Translations under genes and position numbers: made by a program
Source: Kolteria novifilia
Lineage (GTDB): Bacteria > Planctomycetota > Planctomycetia > Kolteriales > Kolteriaceae
DNA length: 64,000 bases
Reading direction: 5' to 3'
Assembly (NCBI GenBank): GCA_007748055.1
Contig: CP036279.1
Location: 3,038,001-3,102,000 of the forward strand
Notes under the pieces: generated by a model
Seen by the model: the letters and a program-made list of their open reading frames with translations, nothing else
Databases searched by the model: none
What the model was told of the DNA's origin: nothing
Part shown: in pieces, positions 28,693-38,480 of the stretch
How the letters are laid out: every line of letters begins with the position of its first letter
Numbering within the stretch: the first letter of the stretch is position 1

Positions 28693-30807
28693 ATGAAAAA
28701 ACTTCCATTTGCCGAACCAGAGCCTCAGGGAGCCGAACGAGCCCTCGCGGCGAAAGAACAACGAGAGCGAGCGAGCCTGGGATCGCTTCGCCGTCCCCAT
28801 TCGATCACGCGGGCCAACGGCGAGGAGACCGATCACGGCGCACCGTATCCCGCGAACTTCACGAAAGGCCTCTTTCACAGTTGCAACGGCCTGGTCGAGA
28901 AAGGCGAGGACTATCGCAGCTTTGTCGAGGCGATCAACTCGCCGGAGCCCAATCTCTTCGAGCGGGAAGTTCGGACACCCGATCCAAGCGTGTTTCACTG
29001 TAAGGTGAAGAAGACGTGCGAGGGCGATCAAGAGGTGACGTGGCGCGGTTGGGAGAGTCCGCGCAGCGGCCACGTGTTTGATCTGGAGGGACCGGACGCG
29101 GGAGCGATGGGCATGGCTCCCGCGCCGCGGGTCGGTTCGAGCGAGCTTGCCGCGGAAATGGCGGAAGTTTATGCCCTTGCTCTCCTGCGGGACGTTTCAT
29201 TCACCACCATTCAAAAGGGGGGCGATAAGCGGTTCTGCTGTGACGAAGACGCGGCTGGCCCGGCGGTTCTCTCCGCCCAGCGGATCGTCGAATTGCTCAA
29301 CGAGATGGCGTTCTACTCGGGGAAACAAGTCGTTTCCTCGACGCCTCACGTCATCGACTCGACTGGGATGAACCGTTTCGAACGCAACCGACGCTTCGCT
29401 CGGACCCAGTCGTTGGGAGGCTCGTTGTCGACGCGGAGTGTGTTTCGTGGGTCGACCCCTGGCGCGGCGGCCGGGCCCTACCTCTCACAGTTCATGCTCA
29501 TTGGCAATTTCTCCCTGGCATGTAGGGGAGGGGGACGATCGAGCTTCCCGGGAACCGATGCCGCCTTTGATCTTCAGGACGGGTTCATTCGCTATGGCTC
29601 GTTGATCATCGATCAGCGGACGCTCACGCACAGAGCGTGCCTCGACTACATGACCGACTGGTGCAGTTGGCTCGACGTCCAGAATGGAGCGAACTTCAAG
29701 GATACCGACCAATTCGAGGCGAAGCGCCGCTTCATCACGACCCCTCGGGATCTGGCGACCTACGTCCACTTCGACGCGCTCTACGAAGCGTATCTCAACG
29801 CGTGCCTGATTCTGTTGTCACTTAGAGTTCCACCGTCTCAGGGGATGGAGCCACCGCCTTATCCGACGTCGAAGGGATTCCCCGAGCCGAGTCCCACGGG
29901 ACGGCGCGACGCCTTTGCGACCTTTGGTGGTCCGCACGTGTTGACGCTCGTGACGGAGGTCGCCACGCGTTGTCTCAAGGCGGTCCGAAGGCAGAAGTTC
30001 AACTATCATCGCCGCGCCCGGCCCGAAGCGCTGGCCGGACGGTTGACGTTGGCCAACCTGCAAAAAGCCGACCTCTTGAAGTGCTCCGGCAGCGCGTTCG
30101 TGTCGACACGCGACGCCATTCCCCCGGAGTTGCTCGAAGCCGTGATCGAACACAACAAGCAGCAAAACCAAAAGCGAGGCGAACGCCATCTCCAATGCCC
30201 CGAGAAATGCCCCCTGCCAGGCGAAGTGAAACCGAAAGCGTTCGAGGCAGCCAATCTCCTTCTGCCGATGGCGTTTCCCGAAGGGTCGCCGATGCATCCG
30301 TCGTATGGGGCGGGGCATGCCACGGTCGCGGGAGGCTGTGTCACGATGCTCAAGGCGTTCTTCGAGATGTTCGAGGACTGCGGAGGCGTGGAGCGTGAAT
30401 TGACGACTCCAGACGGAAAGCCGATCTCCTGGGTGCCGACCGACAAGGGGGACAGTCTCAAATCCTCGGGCAGTTCCGATCGTCTGACGGTCCAAGGTGA
30501 ATTGGACAAACTCGCGGCCAACATCTCCATCGGCCGAAACATGGCGGGCGTTCACTACTACTCGGACTACTACGACTCTCTCCGCATGGGCGAGCGAGTT
30601 GCCGTGGGGATGCTGCTCGAGCAAGCACCAACGTACGGCGAAGTGGTCGAGACGTCATTCACCAGTTTTGATGGCGATCTGGTCACGATTTCCGGTCAGG
30701 GAGGGAGTCAAGCTTCGCTGTCGATTCTCGGTCGCGATGGCAGCCCGGTGAGTCCAGACGACTGGTGGCTGCGGCACGTCAGCGGTCAGGAGTTGATCGC
30801 ACCCTGA
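28693..30807 (+). CDS. Vanadium-dependent haloperoxidase-like protein
   Basis: 704 residues, PAP2/vanadium haloperoxidase superfamily. Vanadate-site motifs are in order: KFNYHRRARPE (Lys and Arg), HPSYGAGHATVAGG (Ser, Gly, His) and RNMAGVHYYSDYYDS (Arg and the His that bonds vanadium). The size and spacing fit bacterial bromoperoxidase-like enzymes rather than small acid phosphatases. Such enzymes oxidise halides with hydrogen peroxide. No obvious signal peptide is seen at the polar N-terminus, which is odd for a family often exported. It is convergent with tssG with only 32 bp between them. Confidence 0.85.
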   Translation: MKKLPFAEPEPQGAERALAAKEQRERASLGSLRRPHSITRANGEETDHGAPYPANFTKGLFHSCNGLVEKGEDYRSFVEAINSPEPNLFEREVRTPDPSVFHCKVKKTCEGDQEVTWRGWESPRSGHVFDLEGPDAGAMGMAPAPRVGSSELAAEMAEVYALALLRDVSFTTIQKGGDKRFCCDEDAAGPAVLSAQRIVELLNEMAFYSGKQVVSSTPHVIDSTGMNRFERNRRFARTQSLGGSLSTRSVFRGSTPGAAAGPYLSQFMLIGNFSLACRGGGRSSFPGTDAAFDLQDGFIRYGSLIIDQRTLTHRACLDYMTDWCSWLDVQNGANFKDTDQFEAKRRFITTPRDLATYVHFDALYEAYLNACLILLSLRVPPSQGMEPPPYPTSKGFPEPSPTGRRDAFATFGGPHVLTLVTEVATRCLKAVRRQKFNYHRRARPEALAGRLTLANLQKADLLKCSGSAFVSTRDAIPPELLEAVIEHNKQQNQKRGERHLQCPEKCPLPGEVKPKAFEAANLLLPMAFPEGSPMHPSYGAGHATVAGGCVTMLKAFFEMFEDCGGVERELTTPDGKPISWVPTDKGDSLKSSGSSDRLTVQGELDKLAANISIGRNMAGVHYYSDYYDSLRMGERVAVGMLLEQAPTYGEVVETSFTSFDGDLVTISGQGGSQASLSILGRDGSPVSPDDWWLRHVSGQELIAP

Positions 30808-30839
30808 CATGATGGGTCGCCGTCGATCCTCGCGAGTCG

Positions 30840-31988
30840 CTACGATCCGGGATGCTCGGCGACGAACTTCGGTCGCAGGAGGACGGTGGCGGGTTCGTCG
30901 CGGGGTTGATCGCCCGACCAGGTACACCAACCGAGGGCGGCTCCCTCTTGCCCCAATCGCCACGGGGGAACTTCCTCGGGCTTGAGCTGGAGGGAGACGT
31001 CGAACTCGGTCCCGAATGGACTGCCTTGCCGCGCGAGTGTTACCAGACGATCGAAGAGTTTGCCCTGGGGCAGGAACTCGCGGAAGCGCTTGAGATCGAG
31101 CGGACCGAGATGGATCCGAAAGGCGCCCATCCGATCGGGCACCCGAGTCCCCGCGACGAAGTGTTGATTCACCCCGGTTCGCGAGTTGGCCGCTCCCAGT
31201 CGGGTTTGGTCGCGATCGGCGAGATAGGCCCACTGGAAGATATTCTCCTCGATGTCGACGAACTCTTCCTTGAGCGGATCGGGGCCGTCGAAGAAGTCCC
31301 AAAGCATCGTCTTCAGGCAGACCGGCGGCCGAGTGTACTGGCCCAGGAAGCCGGCATATGCCAGTAGTCGTGTCCAGCGGCCAACGCCGCCCAAGGCCGG
31401 ATGCTCGACGAGGCAGCTTTTCTCGTCACCGAGACTGTCGTTGGTCAGGTCGGGTTTGGTTGGCTGGCGTTCCGTGCCGAGGCCCGCGAGACAAAAGACC
31501 CGGCGGGTGTTGGCATCGTCGATTCCCCCACGGTAGCCGAGTTGCCAACGGTGTCGCTTCCACGCTCGATAGAAGAGCGCGATGGCTCGGTTGTTGAAGA
31601 CATCGAGGAAGTCGCGCAGTGCCGAGTCGGAGTGCTGGTTGATGTATTCCCAGAAGTAGGTCGGTGTCGGCGACGAAAGGCCGTAGAGCCCCATGAAGGA
31701 GACTTCCAATTCGTACGATGGACGGCCGAGGCTGTCGAGACGTCCCTCAAGCGAACGAATGTCGGTCGCGCTTCGAACCAAGCTGGGCCAGGAGCGAAAG
31801 TGGATCAGCTCACGGTTGTACGCGGTGCTCTCTCCCGGCCCGGAACGGTCGGGGTGGTACTGCATCAGGAGCGTGACGGCTTGGAAGAACTGAAATGACT
31901 TGGGCTGCCTAAGGAGGCTTCGAATCAGCTTCTCCTGGGGGTCGTAGCCCAGCTCGGTCGCCGTCGCTTCTTTCACATCGTCGTACAT
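30840..31988 (-). CDS. tssG: T6SS baseplate protein TssG
   Basis: About 382 residues. Baseplate wedge subunit that binds TssF and TssK. Family signs are IRSLLRQPKSFQFFQAVTLL near the N-terminus, FMGLYGLSSPTPTYFWEYI, and LGPLDLKRFREFLPQGK near the C-terminus. The open frame extends 108 nt upstream into tssF; the ATG at 31988 lies 41 nt after the tssF stop and gives a normal N-terminus. The ribosome binding site is weak. It is the last gene of hcp1-tssE-tssF-tssG. Confidence 0.9.
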   Translation of the reverse strand: MYDDVKEATATELGYDPQEKLIRSLLRQPKSFQFFQAVTLLMQYHPDRSGPGESTAYNRELIHFRSWPSLVRSATDIRSLEGRLDSLGRPSYELEVSFMGLYGLSSPTPTYFWEYINQHSDSALRDFLDVFNNRAIALFYRAWKRHRWQLGYRGGIDDANTRRVFCLAGLGTERQPTKPDLTNDSLGDEKSCLVEHPALGGVGRWTRLLAYAGFLGQYTRPPVCLKTMLWDFFDGPDPLKEEFVDIEENIFQWAYLADRDQTRLGAANSRTGVNQHFVAGTRVPDRMGAFRIHLGPLDLKRFREFLPQGKLFDRLVTLARQGSPFGTEFDVSLQLKPEEVPPWRLGQEGAALGWCTWSGDQPRDEPATVLLRPKFVAEHPGS

Positions 31989-32029
31989 GAGCGCTTCTTC
32001 AATACCCGACTGTCGATCCCTGATGGCCG

Positions 32030-33784
32030 TCAAATGGGACGTTGCTTCCCATTCATCGCGGGCCAGCCAATCTCCTCGCCGTTGGAGAAGCGGCAATTCA
32101 ACCGGACGTAGCTGTTGATGTTGGCGTACAGCGCCAAAAAGTGTCTTAGCACCTCGGCGAAGAGGTAGGCATCCCCATCATTGGCGAACGCACCGAGATC
32201 CAAATCGAGGGCGATGTCGCGACCTCTTAGGATCGTCCCCTCCACGAAAGTGCTTCCTGGCGTCGTTCGTAGCGCGGTGATTCCTTGGAGTCGGCGCCAG
32301 TTGGCGTGCCCCGTCGTCCAGTCGTAGAGCTTGAGGGCTCCGACCAGCGTCCCGGTATCCTCGAGCGTCAGGTAGTTGAGCGAGAGGTGCGAGATGAAGC
32401 GCCACTCCGAGGCGGAATCGATCGGGGGCTGGAGCATGCCCTCGGGCTGACTGACGCCACGAACGCGGACCGTCACCGGCGTGCCGTTGCCCCGATGGCG
32501 GATGTCGCTTGGTCGAAGGGCCGAGGGGAGTTCGCCATTGCTGCACTCCAGCTCAACCGAGAGGACCTGTTCGGGCAGCGTCCGCGATTGAGAGATGAGC
32601 GACAGATACCAGCGCGGCTGTCCATCGGCCCCGCGCCGCACTGTCGCGTGATAGTACGGGTCGCCCGATTCGACGTTGGCCCGGAAGCTGAGAAAGTCTT
32701 GGTAGGAGTGATGGCCGGTGTCGCCTTGCGCGTAACCATGGACATTGGTTACCCGGTAGATCGCGTAGGCGGTCGTATCTTGTTCCGGGAGAATCTCGTA
32801 CTCGGTCTTGCGGCCGTCGTAGCGGATTGGGACGGCGTTCGCCGAGAAGAGGTTGATGACCGGGCTGCAATGCAGAAGGATCGTCTCTGGATCGAACCGA
32901 AGGCGTTCGGGGGGATGGTCGACGAAGGGAATCCGAAATTCCAGCCGCGAACCGGGTTCGATGGAGCCAAGTCTCTTGAGGCCCGAGAGAGCGACGTAGA
33001 GGAATTTCTGCTTGAGCGTGAAGTATTCCTGAATCAGTCGATAGCCCATGAAGCTGCGAAGCGGGTAGGGGAGGACACCTTCTTCCGGCATGAAACCGAC
33101 CGCTTTGGGGGGGGGGAGTAGCGCCTCGCGAGTATGCCCCTCGGGAGTGGTCAGCTTGACCGTGGCGCCGGAGTCGGCGACCTTTCGCAACAGCCAATGG
33201 CGGATCTGAATGGCCGATACCGGGTCGCCCCCGAGAAAGAGCCGAAGATCGCCCCATTTCAGGTCGGGCTGGGCGTTGGGGCCGACCTCCATGCCGATGA
33301 CGAGGCTGCTACCGCGCAGCGATTTCTCGATCTCGACACCACCGATGCGCAGAGGATAGAGCTCAAGGGGAAAGGCATTGCGAAATGGACAGACGATTTC
33401 ACGTCCCGACTCCGGGGAGATGATCGGGTCGGACTCGACCACGGCGTGGTGAGCGGGGATCGAGATCTTCTCGGAGAGTTGGTCGAAGTCGGGTTGGAAC
33501 TGAACCGTCGCGGTTGCCGGGATCATCCGAAGGTAGTGCGGCCAGAGCAGGCTGATCAGGCTATGGGTCAGCTCCGGCAGTTCGTTGGTCAGCTCGGCGC
33601 GCACCTGACCCGCGAGAAAGGCGAACGCCTCAATCAGACGCTCGACATCGGCGTCGCGAGCCCCGGGATTGTCGAGGCTCAGCAGCGCGGCGCGTTCGGG
33701 ATGGCGCTCGGCGAACCGAGGGCCGGCGCTTGCCAACCAAGCGAGCTCGTCCTCGTAGAATTGAAACAGACGATCGTTGCTCAC
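32030..33784 (-). CDS. tssF: T6SS baseplate protein TssF
   Basis: 584 residues, normal length. Baseplate wedge component. The N-terminus LFQFYEDELAWLASAGPRFA and the following DVERLIEAFAFLAGQVRAEL with LLWPHYLRMIPATATVQF are diagnostic. It starts at GTG overlapping the tssE stop (GTGA), so translation is coupled. It lies between tssE and tssG as in most T6SS clusters. Confidence 0.95.
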   Translation of the reverse strand: MSNDRLFQFYEDELAWLASAGPRFAERHPERAALLSLDNPGARDADVERLIEAFAFLAGQVRAELTNELPELTHSLISLLWPHYLRMIPATATVQFQPDFDQLSEKISIPAHHAVVESDPIISPESGREIVCPFRNAFPLELYPLRIGGVEIEKSLRGSSLVIGMEVGPNAQPDLKWGDLRLFLGGDPVSAIQIRHWLLRKVADSGATVKLTTPEGHTREALLPPPKAVGFMPEEGVLPYPLRSFMGYRLIQEYFTLKQKFLYVALSGLKRLGSIEPGSRLEFRIPFVDHPPERLRFDPETILLHCSPVINLFSANAVPIRYDGRKTEYEILPEQDTTAYAIYRVTNVHGYAQGDTGHHSYQDFLSFRANVESGDPYYHATVRRGADGQPRWYLSLISQSRTLPEQVLSVELECSNGELPSALRPSDIRHRGNGTPVTVRVRGVSQPEGMLQPPIDSASEWRFISHLSLNYLTLEDTGTLVGALKLYDWTTGHANWRRLQGITALRTTPGSTFVEGTILRGRDIALDLDLGAFANDGDAYLFAEVLRHFLALYANINSYVRLNCRFSNGEEIGWPAMNGKQRPI

Positions 33785-34287
33785 GAATCTCCCTCGCCCT
33801 CGACCAGAATCCGTCGCGGCCTCAGTTCCTTGGCTCCCAGCGTCGAGTCGCTCGCTTCCTCTTGGATCATTGCGTCAAAGTCCGCGGCTTCGGAGACGAC
33901 CGTGGTTCGAATTCGGATCGGTAACCGTTTCGAGTCGTCGATGATCAGTCGCCCCTTCACGATGAACGAGGCTCGGAAGTAGCCGTCGACAAAGTCGATC
34001 GGGGCATTGTCCGAGGGGAGAACCTGGAGGTTGTCCGGCTGAATGCGGGGCTCGAATCGGAGGATCAACCTTTTGATCGATTCGGCGATTCGGACGGGAG
34101 ATTTGCCCAGGTCCTCGACATCGTCGAGGCCGAAGTCGCGACAGCCGGCGGCGCGTCCCTTGCGCGCGTTGAGGACATTGTGCAGATTGCGGACAACGTC
34201 CTGACGCACCGACTCCTCGATCTTGTCGAAGGGACTACGACGCGTATCGCCCGTCAGTTTCTGCCAAAAGCTGAGCTGATGTTTCAA
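33781..34287 (-). CDS. tssE: T6SS gp25-like baseplate protein TssE
   Basis: 168 residues. Homologue of phage T4 gp25 that starts sheath assembly at the baseplate. Family signs are VVRNLHNVLNARKGRAAGC with FGLDDVEDL, then IRTTVVSEAADFDAMIQEE. The N-terminus (FWQKLTGD) resembles other TssE proteins. It overlaps tssF by 4 nt, and a terminator-like hairpin separates it from hcp1, so it may have its own promoter or rely on read-through. Confidence 0.93.
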   Translation of the reverse strand: MKHQLSFWQKLTGDTRRSPFDKIEESVRQDVVRNLHNVLNARKGRAAGCRDFGLDDVEDLGKSPVRIAESIKRLILRFEPRIQPDNLQVLPSDNAPIDFVDGYFRASFIVKGRLIIDDSKRLPIRIRTTVVSEAADFDAMIQEEASDSTLGAKELRPRRILVEGEGDS

Positions 34288-34435
34288 AAGTTGCCACCTC
34301 GAACACGACTGGTCCCGCGTGGCTCGTCGGCGCGCGCATGGCCGGGCCGCGCGGCTCCGAGAGCGAAGTCCGCTTCTCGTGGTGTAGACGATTTCGGCGT
34401 TTGAGGCTAGCGAGGACTGTCCGGTCGCGCCGGCG

Positions 34436-34478
34436 ACCTCAAGAAACGATCGAACCGACCGGTGGGTTTTCCGGTCGG
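34436..34478 (-). terminator. Terminator-like hairpin after hcp1
   Basis: Minus-strand stem CCGACCGG/CCGGTCGG with an 8-nt loop (34455-34478). A tail reading TTCGATCGTTTCTTGAG follows. The tail motif TTTCTTGAG is shared with the hairpins after hcp2 and tssC. Confidence 0.6.
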
Positions 34479-34507
34479 CTCAGTGGTTGGTGATGGGCAC
34501 CATCGGC

Positions 34508-34975
34508 TTACGTGCGGATCTCGTCGGTGAACTCGGTGCCACCGGTCTCGCTGGTCCAGGTCAGTTGGCGATAGCCGAACTCGACGCACTCGTGGTGTCC
34601 GGAAGGACCGCCCTCGAGAGCGTTGGACATCGAAGGCCGCACCGAGGTGATGATGCAGCTCTCGAATTTGTGCGTGAAGTAGTGCTCGGGCTCGGCAGAA
34701 CCATCGGCTGGCTGCCGATACCACTTGATCTCGATCGAAGGAATCGTTTCGCCTTGAACGAGCTTCTGGAACAGGACCGGCGTGGCCTTGTCCATGTACT
34801 TGATGAACGACGCACTGCTGTGGCGACGATCGCTGCGGACCTTTGAGCAGTCGAGCGGATCGACATCCTTGGAGACGTCGTGGTCGAACTGAAGGACGTC
34901 GATGTTGCCCTCTTGATCCTTGACGTTCGACTCGCCCTCGACACCCTCGATTGTGCAAAACGCGATTTCCGGCAT
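34508..34975 (-). CDS. hcp: T6SS tube protein Hcp (copy 1)
   Basis: 155 residues. Forms the hexameric rings of the inner tube and can carry effectors. It begins MPEIAFCTIEGVEGESNV, has VDPLDCSKVRSDR and IPSIEIKWYRQPADG, and ends GGTEFTDEIRT. By eye it is about 70-75% identical to the second copy at 38481-38948. A purine-rich site (GGGAGAGG) lies upstream. It is followed by a hairpin and then tssE. Confidence 0.95.
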   Translation of the reverse strand: MPEIAFCTIEGVEGESNVKDQEGNIDVLQFDHDVSKDVDPLDCSKVRSDRRHSSASFIKYMDKATPVLFQKLVQGETIPSIEIKWYRQPADGSAEPEHYFTHKFESCIITSVRPSMSNALEGGPSGHHECVEFGYRQLTWTSETGGTEFTDEIRT

Positions 34976-35564
34976 GTCTCTACCCTCTCCCTTTGGTTTG
35001 TTGCGGCGAGTTTCCTCTTTCGCACCGCCCTCGCCGCTTCGTTTCGCGGTGCGTCACGTTGTTTCCTACGATCGAATGGGAAACGGGCTCGGAAGTCGGA
35101 CATGAAACCCGGATGGCTTTGAAAGCCGTTTCCCACATGGGAGATCTGCCACATCCGTGGAGGGAGCATATGATCCGCGCGCGCGGGATGCTAGCAGTCT
35201 GTTGATTTAGGCCGGCGTCGAGTAGATCAACGGTTGCTAGCCGCCAAAACGAGACTCCCCGCCAAGTTCACGATCGTGCCGGGCCCCCGTTTGCTGTCCA
35301 ATCGACGTCCGGTTAGACTGGAACCTTGGAGAGTTTGGGGAAACGAATTCATTCCATCCACTTCGTGAAGCTCCTTGCGGGGCGGTCGGCGCGACCGGCC
35401 CGTGGTTACTTCGCGCCATCCAAGCACGGCATGAGGGCGTACCAATAGCAAGTCGAGAGTGGTTTCCGCGGCAACGCCGGGAGATCGACCCGGGTCGAGG
35501 GACATTTGCGGGGATCGACCACCCATGCTCGGACAAATTTTGAAGAGAAACGGAGACGCAGAAG
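34976..35564. other. Divergent intergenic region hcp1 / PhoD-like
   Basis: About 590 bp with no gene. It holds the hcp1 promoter. An inverted repeat GGGAAACGG (35078-35086) and CCGTTTCCC (35126-35134) lies about 110-160 nt before hcp1. Its TTTCCCAT half resembles a motif upstream of hcp2. Confidence 0.4.
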
Positions 35565-37889
35565 ATGCTTTCGAGGCGATTGGCACTGAAGGTCATGGGG
35601 CTGGGTTCGGCCCTCTTAACGTATGTACGCCCTGGCGTGGCCGCGCCCACGGACCGGGCGGCGGACTCGGCCCAAGGGCAAGCCTCGCCCGTGGGACGCT
35701 GGGATCGGACCCACGATCGGGTCTTCCTCGGCGAGGACTTCTGGGCCAACCCGATGGAGGACTGGCGGATCGTCGACGGAGCGGCCGAGTGTCAAACCGC
35801 CGGCGGCAATCGCAATATCAATCTCCTCACCCATCAGCTCACCAATCCCGACGGCAAGCTCGAGATGTCGGTCAACGTCAGCCAAGTCGAACGCAAGAGG
35901 ATTGACGGTGGGGTCGGGTTTCGCGTCGGCATCCGAAGCGACATCAACGAGTACCGCAGCAATAGCTTCGCCAAGAGCGGCATCAACGCGGGACTGATCG
36001 ACGGTGAATTGCTTCTCGCGGGACGACGTCAGCGTGTGAATGGGCTCGGAAAGCCGACCGATGTGACCCTTCGACTCACCGGCGAGCCCAAGGGCAATGC
36101 CTACGGGCTCACGCTCGTCGCGACCGATGAGAAGGGCAAGGAACTCGGTCGCCTCTCGCAGGTAGTTCCCAAGCAACGAGTGCTCGGCAATGTCGCTCTC
36201 GTCAACAACTTCGACCCCAAGCTTGGCAAGGCCCAAGGCGCCCGCTACCGCTTCCGTGATTGGCGGATCGGCGGCGATGCGTTATCGGTCGCGCCGAATC
36301 AGCGTTTCGGCCCGATCCTCTGGTCGATGTACACCCTGAGTGATTCCCGAGGCGAAGAAGGTTTTGTCCTCAAGATGAGCGCGTTGACCGGCCCGCTCGG
36401 CAAGGAGGACAACAAGAATGTCGAACTGCTCATCGAGAAGGACGGGCAGTGGACGTCGCTCGGCACCGCGCCCCTCGATACCGACGCCTGGACCGCGACC
36501 TTCCGCATTCCTCGCTGGGACGAAAAGGAAGCGACGCCCTTCAAGCTGGTCTACCGCGAGAAACTCAGCGACGGGACCGAACACGTTTCCGAGCGGGCGG
36601 GGACGATTCGGGCCAATCCCTCGGGGCGCCCTCTCCGTCTTGGGGCGTTGACCTGCCAGAACGACTACGGGTTTCCCTACGAGCCGGTCGCGACCAACGT
36701 CATGAAGCTCGACCCCGATCTCCTCTACTTTTCCGGGGATCAGCTCTACGAGAACCACGGCGGTTATGGCCTGATTCGCGAGCCCGCGGAGCCGGCAATC
36801 CTCAACTACCTGCGCAAGTTCTACCAGTTCGGTTGGGCTTTTGGGGAAGCGATGCGCAGTTGCCCGACGGTCTGTATTCCCGACGACCACGACGTCTTTC
36901 AAGGCAACATCTGGGGGGAAGGGGGCGCCGCGATGGTCGACGGCGATACCTCCTCGCGTGGGGGCTACCGCGAGCCGGTTCGCATGGTCAATGTCGTTCA
37001 CAAGACCTGCGCGGGGCACCATCCGGACTACTACGATCCGACTCCCGCCCAGCGTGACATGAGCGTTTACTACGGCGACATGGTCTACGGCGATGTTGGC
37101 TTCGCGATTCTGGGGGATCGGCAGTTCAAGAGTGGTCCCGAGCATGTCGAGACTGGCAGCGGTCGGGCCGATCACGTCTTCGACCCCGACTTCGACACTG
37201 CCGTGTTGGACAAACCGGGGCTCGACTTGCTGGGCGAGAGGCAGGAGGAATTCCTGAAGGCTTGGGCCGACGACTGGCGTGGACACGCGATGAAGGTCTT
37301 GCTCAGTCAAACTGTCTTCTCAGGCGTCGCGACGCATCACGGCAAATTCGACGGGTACCTGAAGGCCGACCTCGACTCGGGAAGTTGGCCGCAGACCGCC
37401 CGCAACAACGCGGTGCGCATCATCACCAAGGGCAAGCCGCTGCACGTCAACGGCGACCAGCACCTGACAACGCTCTCGCAGTACGGCGTCGACGAGCAAC
37501 GCGACGGTTGTTGGTCCTTCTGCACACCCGCGATCGCGGCTGGCTATCCGCGTTGGTGGCGTCCCGACGAGTGTGGCATGGAGCACGCCAACCGCCCGAA
37601 GCACGGACTCGACAATACGGGCGAGTACGTCGATGGTCTGGGGAACAAGGTCTACGTCTACGCCGTCGGCAATCCCGAAGTCGGCACGAAGAAGAACCGC
37701 TACGAACGGGCTCATCAAAAGGGAAGCGGTTTCGGCTTTGTCCGCATCGACCCGAAAGAGAAGACGTACACCATCGAGTCGTACCGTTTTCTGATCGACC
37801 CAACCGACGGCAAGGCATCGAACCAGTTTCCCGGTTGGCCGGTCGTGCTTCACCAGAAGGAGAACGCCGGCGAGAACCTGCTCGGGTGA
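35565..37889 (+). CDS. Tat-exported PhoD-like phosphatase with LamG-type domain
   Basis: 774 residues. The N-terminus ([18 protein letters not shown]) has twin Arg and a hydrophobic core, a likely Tat signal. A concanavalin/LamG-like beta domain spans about 45-245 ([20 protein letters not shown]). The PhoD-type metallophosphatase domain follows, with metal motifs [22 protein letters not shown] and [11 protein letters not shown]. It probably cleaves phosphodiesters or phosphomonoesters outside the cytoplasm. It is the only plus-strand gene between hcp1 and hcp2 and splits the T6SS cluster. The Tat signal argues against a role as T6SS effector. Confidence 0.87.
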   Translation: MLSRRLALKVMGLGSALLTYVRPGVAAPTDRAADSAQGQASPVGRWDRTHDRVFLGEDFWANPMEDWRIVDGAAECQTAGGNRNINLLTHQLTNPDGKLEMSVNVSQVERKRIDGGVGFRVGIRSDINEYRSNSFAKSGINAGLIDGELLLAGRRQRVNGLGKPTDVTLRLTGEPKGNAYGLTLVATDEKGKELGRLSQVVPKQRVLGNVALVNNFDPKLGKAQGARYRFRDWRIGGDALSVAPNQRFGPILWSMYTLSDSRGEEGFVLKMSALTGPLGKEDNKNVELLIEKDGQWTSLGTAPLDTDAWTATFRIPRWDEKEATPFKLVYREKLSDGTEHVSERAGTIRANPSGRPLRLGALTCQNDYGFPYEPVATNVMKLDPDLLYFSGDQLYENHGGYGLIREPAEPAILNYLRKFYQFGWAFGEAMRSCPTVCIPDDHDVFQGNIWGEGGAAMVDGDTSSRGGYREPVRMVNVVHKTCAGHHPDYYDPTPAQRDMSVYYGDMVYGDVGFAILGDRQFKSGPEHVETGSGRADHVFDPDFDTAVLDKPGLDLLGERQEEFLKAWADDWRGHAMKVLLSQTVFSGVATHHGKFDGYLKADLDSGSWPQTARNNAVRIITKGKPLHVNGDQHLTTLSQYGVDEQRDGCWSFCTPAIAAGYPRWWRPDECGMEHANRPKHGLDNTGEYVDGLGNKVYVYAVGNPEVGTKKNRYERAHQKGSGFGFVRIDPKEKTYTIESYRFLIDPTDGKASNQFPGWPVVLHQKENAGENLLG

Positions 37890-37970
37890 GAGTCGATAGG
37901 GGCTTCCTCGTCGCCTCAAACCCGTAGGTCAGGCCATTGTCAGCCAATGGCTGGCCAGATGGGCCTTGAC

Positions 37971-38186
37971 CCACCAAGTGCGGGCAAAGGGTGATGGGAG
38001 TGGCGGTGGGGAGACTTCCGATCACTTGGCCAACGGCAACGTCATCCGAGACCTCTTGCGGCTTCGCCGCCCCGGTTGATCCACCAAGTGCGGGCAAAGG
38101 GTGATGGGAGTGGCGGTGGGGAGACTTCCGATCACTTGGCCAACGGCAACGTCATCCGAGACCTCTTGCGGCTTCGCCGCCCCGGT
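37971..38186. repeat. 110-bp tandem duplication
   Basis: The segment 37971-38080 is repeated as 38081-38186 with essentially no change. It starts CCACCAAGTGCGGGC and ends GCTTCGCCGCCCCGG. The near identity shows a recent duplication. It leads directly into the 32-bp tandem units. No coding frame is convincing in it. Confidence 0.9.
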
Positions 38187-38372
38187 AGCGGAGCAACCGG
38201 GGCTAGCCGGACAGAGGTAGCGGAGCAACCGGGGCTAGCCGGACAGAGGTAGCGGAGCAACCGGGGCTAGCCGGACAGAGGTAGCGGAGCAACCGGGGCT
38301 AGCCGGACAGAGGTAGCGGAGCAGCCGGGGCTAGCCGGACAGAGGTAGCGGAGCAGCCGGGGCTAGCCGGAC
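38184..38372. repeat. Six 32-bp tandem units
   Basis: Six contiguous 32-bp units start with GGTAGCGGAGCAACCGG and continue GGCTAGCCGGACAGA. Units 1-4 read GCAACC and units 5-6 read GCAGCC; the last unit is cut after CCGGAC. Each contains the palindrome GGCTAGCC. There are no spacers, so this is not a CRISPR array. Confidence 0.92.
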
Positions 38373-38402
38373 TTCATCGGCCCTAAGCATACGATTTGAC
38401 GC

Positions 38403-38441
38403 CCTCAAGAAACGACAAAGCCGACCCAAAGCAGGTCGGCT
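38403..38441 (-). terminator. Terminator hairpin after hcp2
   Basis: Minus-strand stem AGCCGACC/GGTCGGCT (38441-38434 and 38426-38419) with a 7-nt loop. It is followed by TTGTCGTTTCTTGAG. It closely resembles the hairpin after hcp1. Confidence 0.65.
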
Positions 38442-38480
38442 CTGTAGTGATCGGTTCCGTGCATGTCCGCCGGAAACGGC

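Noticed and set aside
35565-37889. PhoD-like protein as a T6SS effector
   Set aside because: The N-terminus looks like a Tat signal and the gene is on the opposite strand with its own spacing; location alone is not enough.
38184-38372. Possible CRISPR array
   Set aside because: The 32-bp units are contiguous with no spacers, and no cas genes are in the window.
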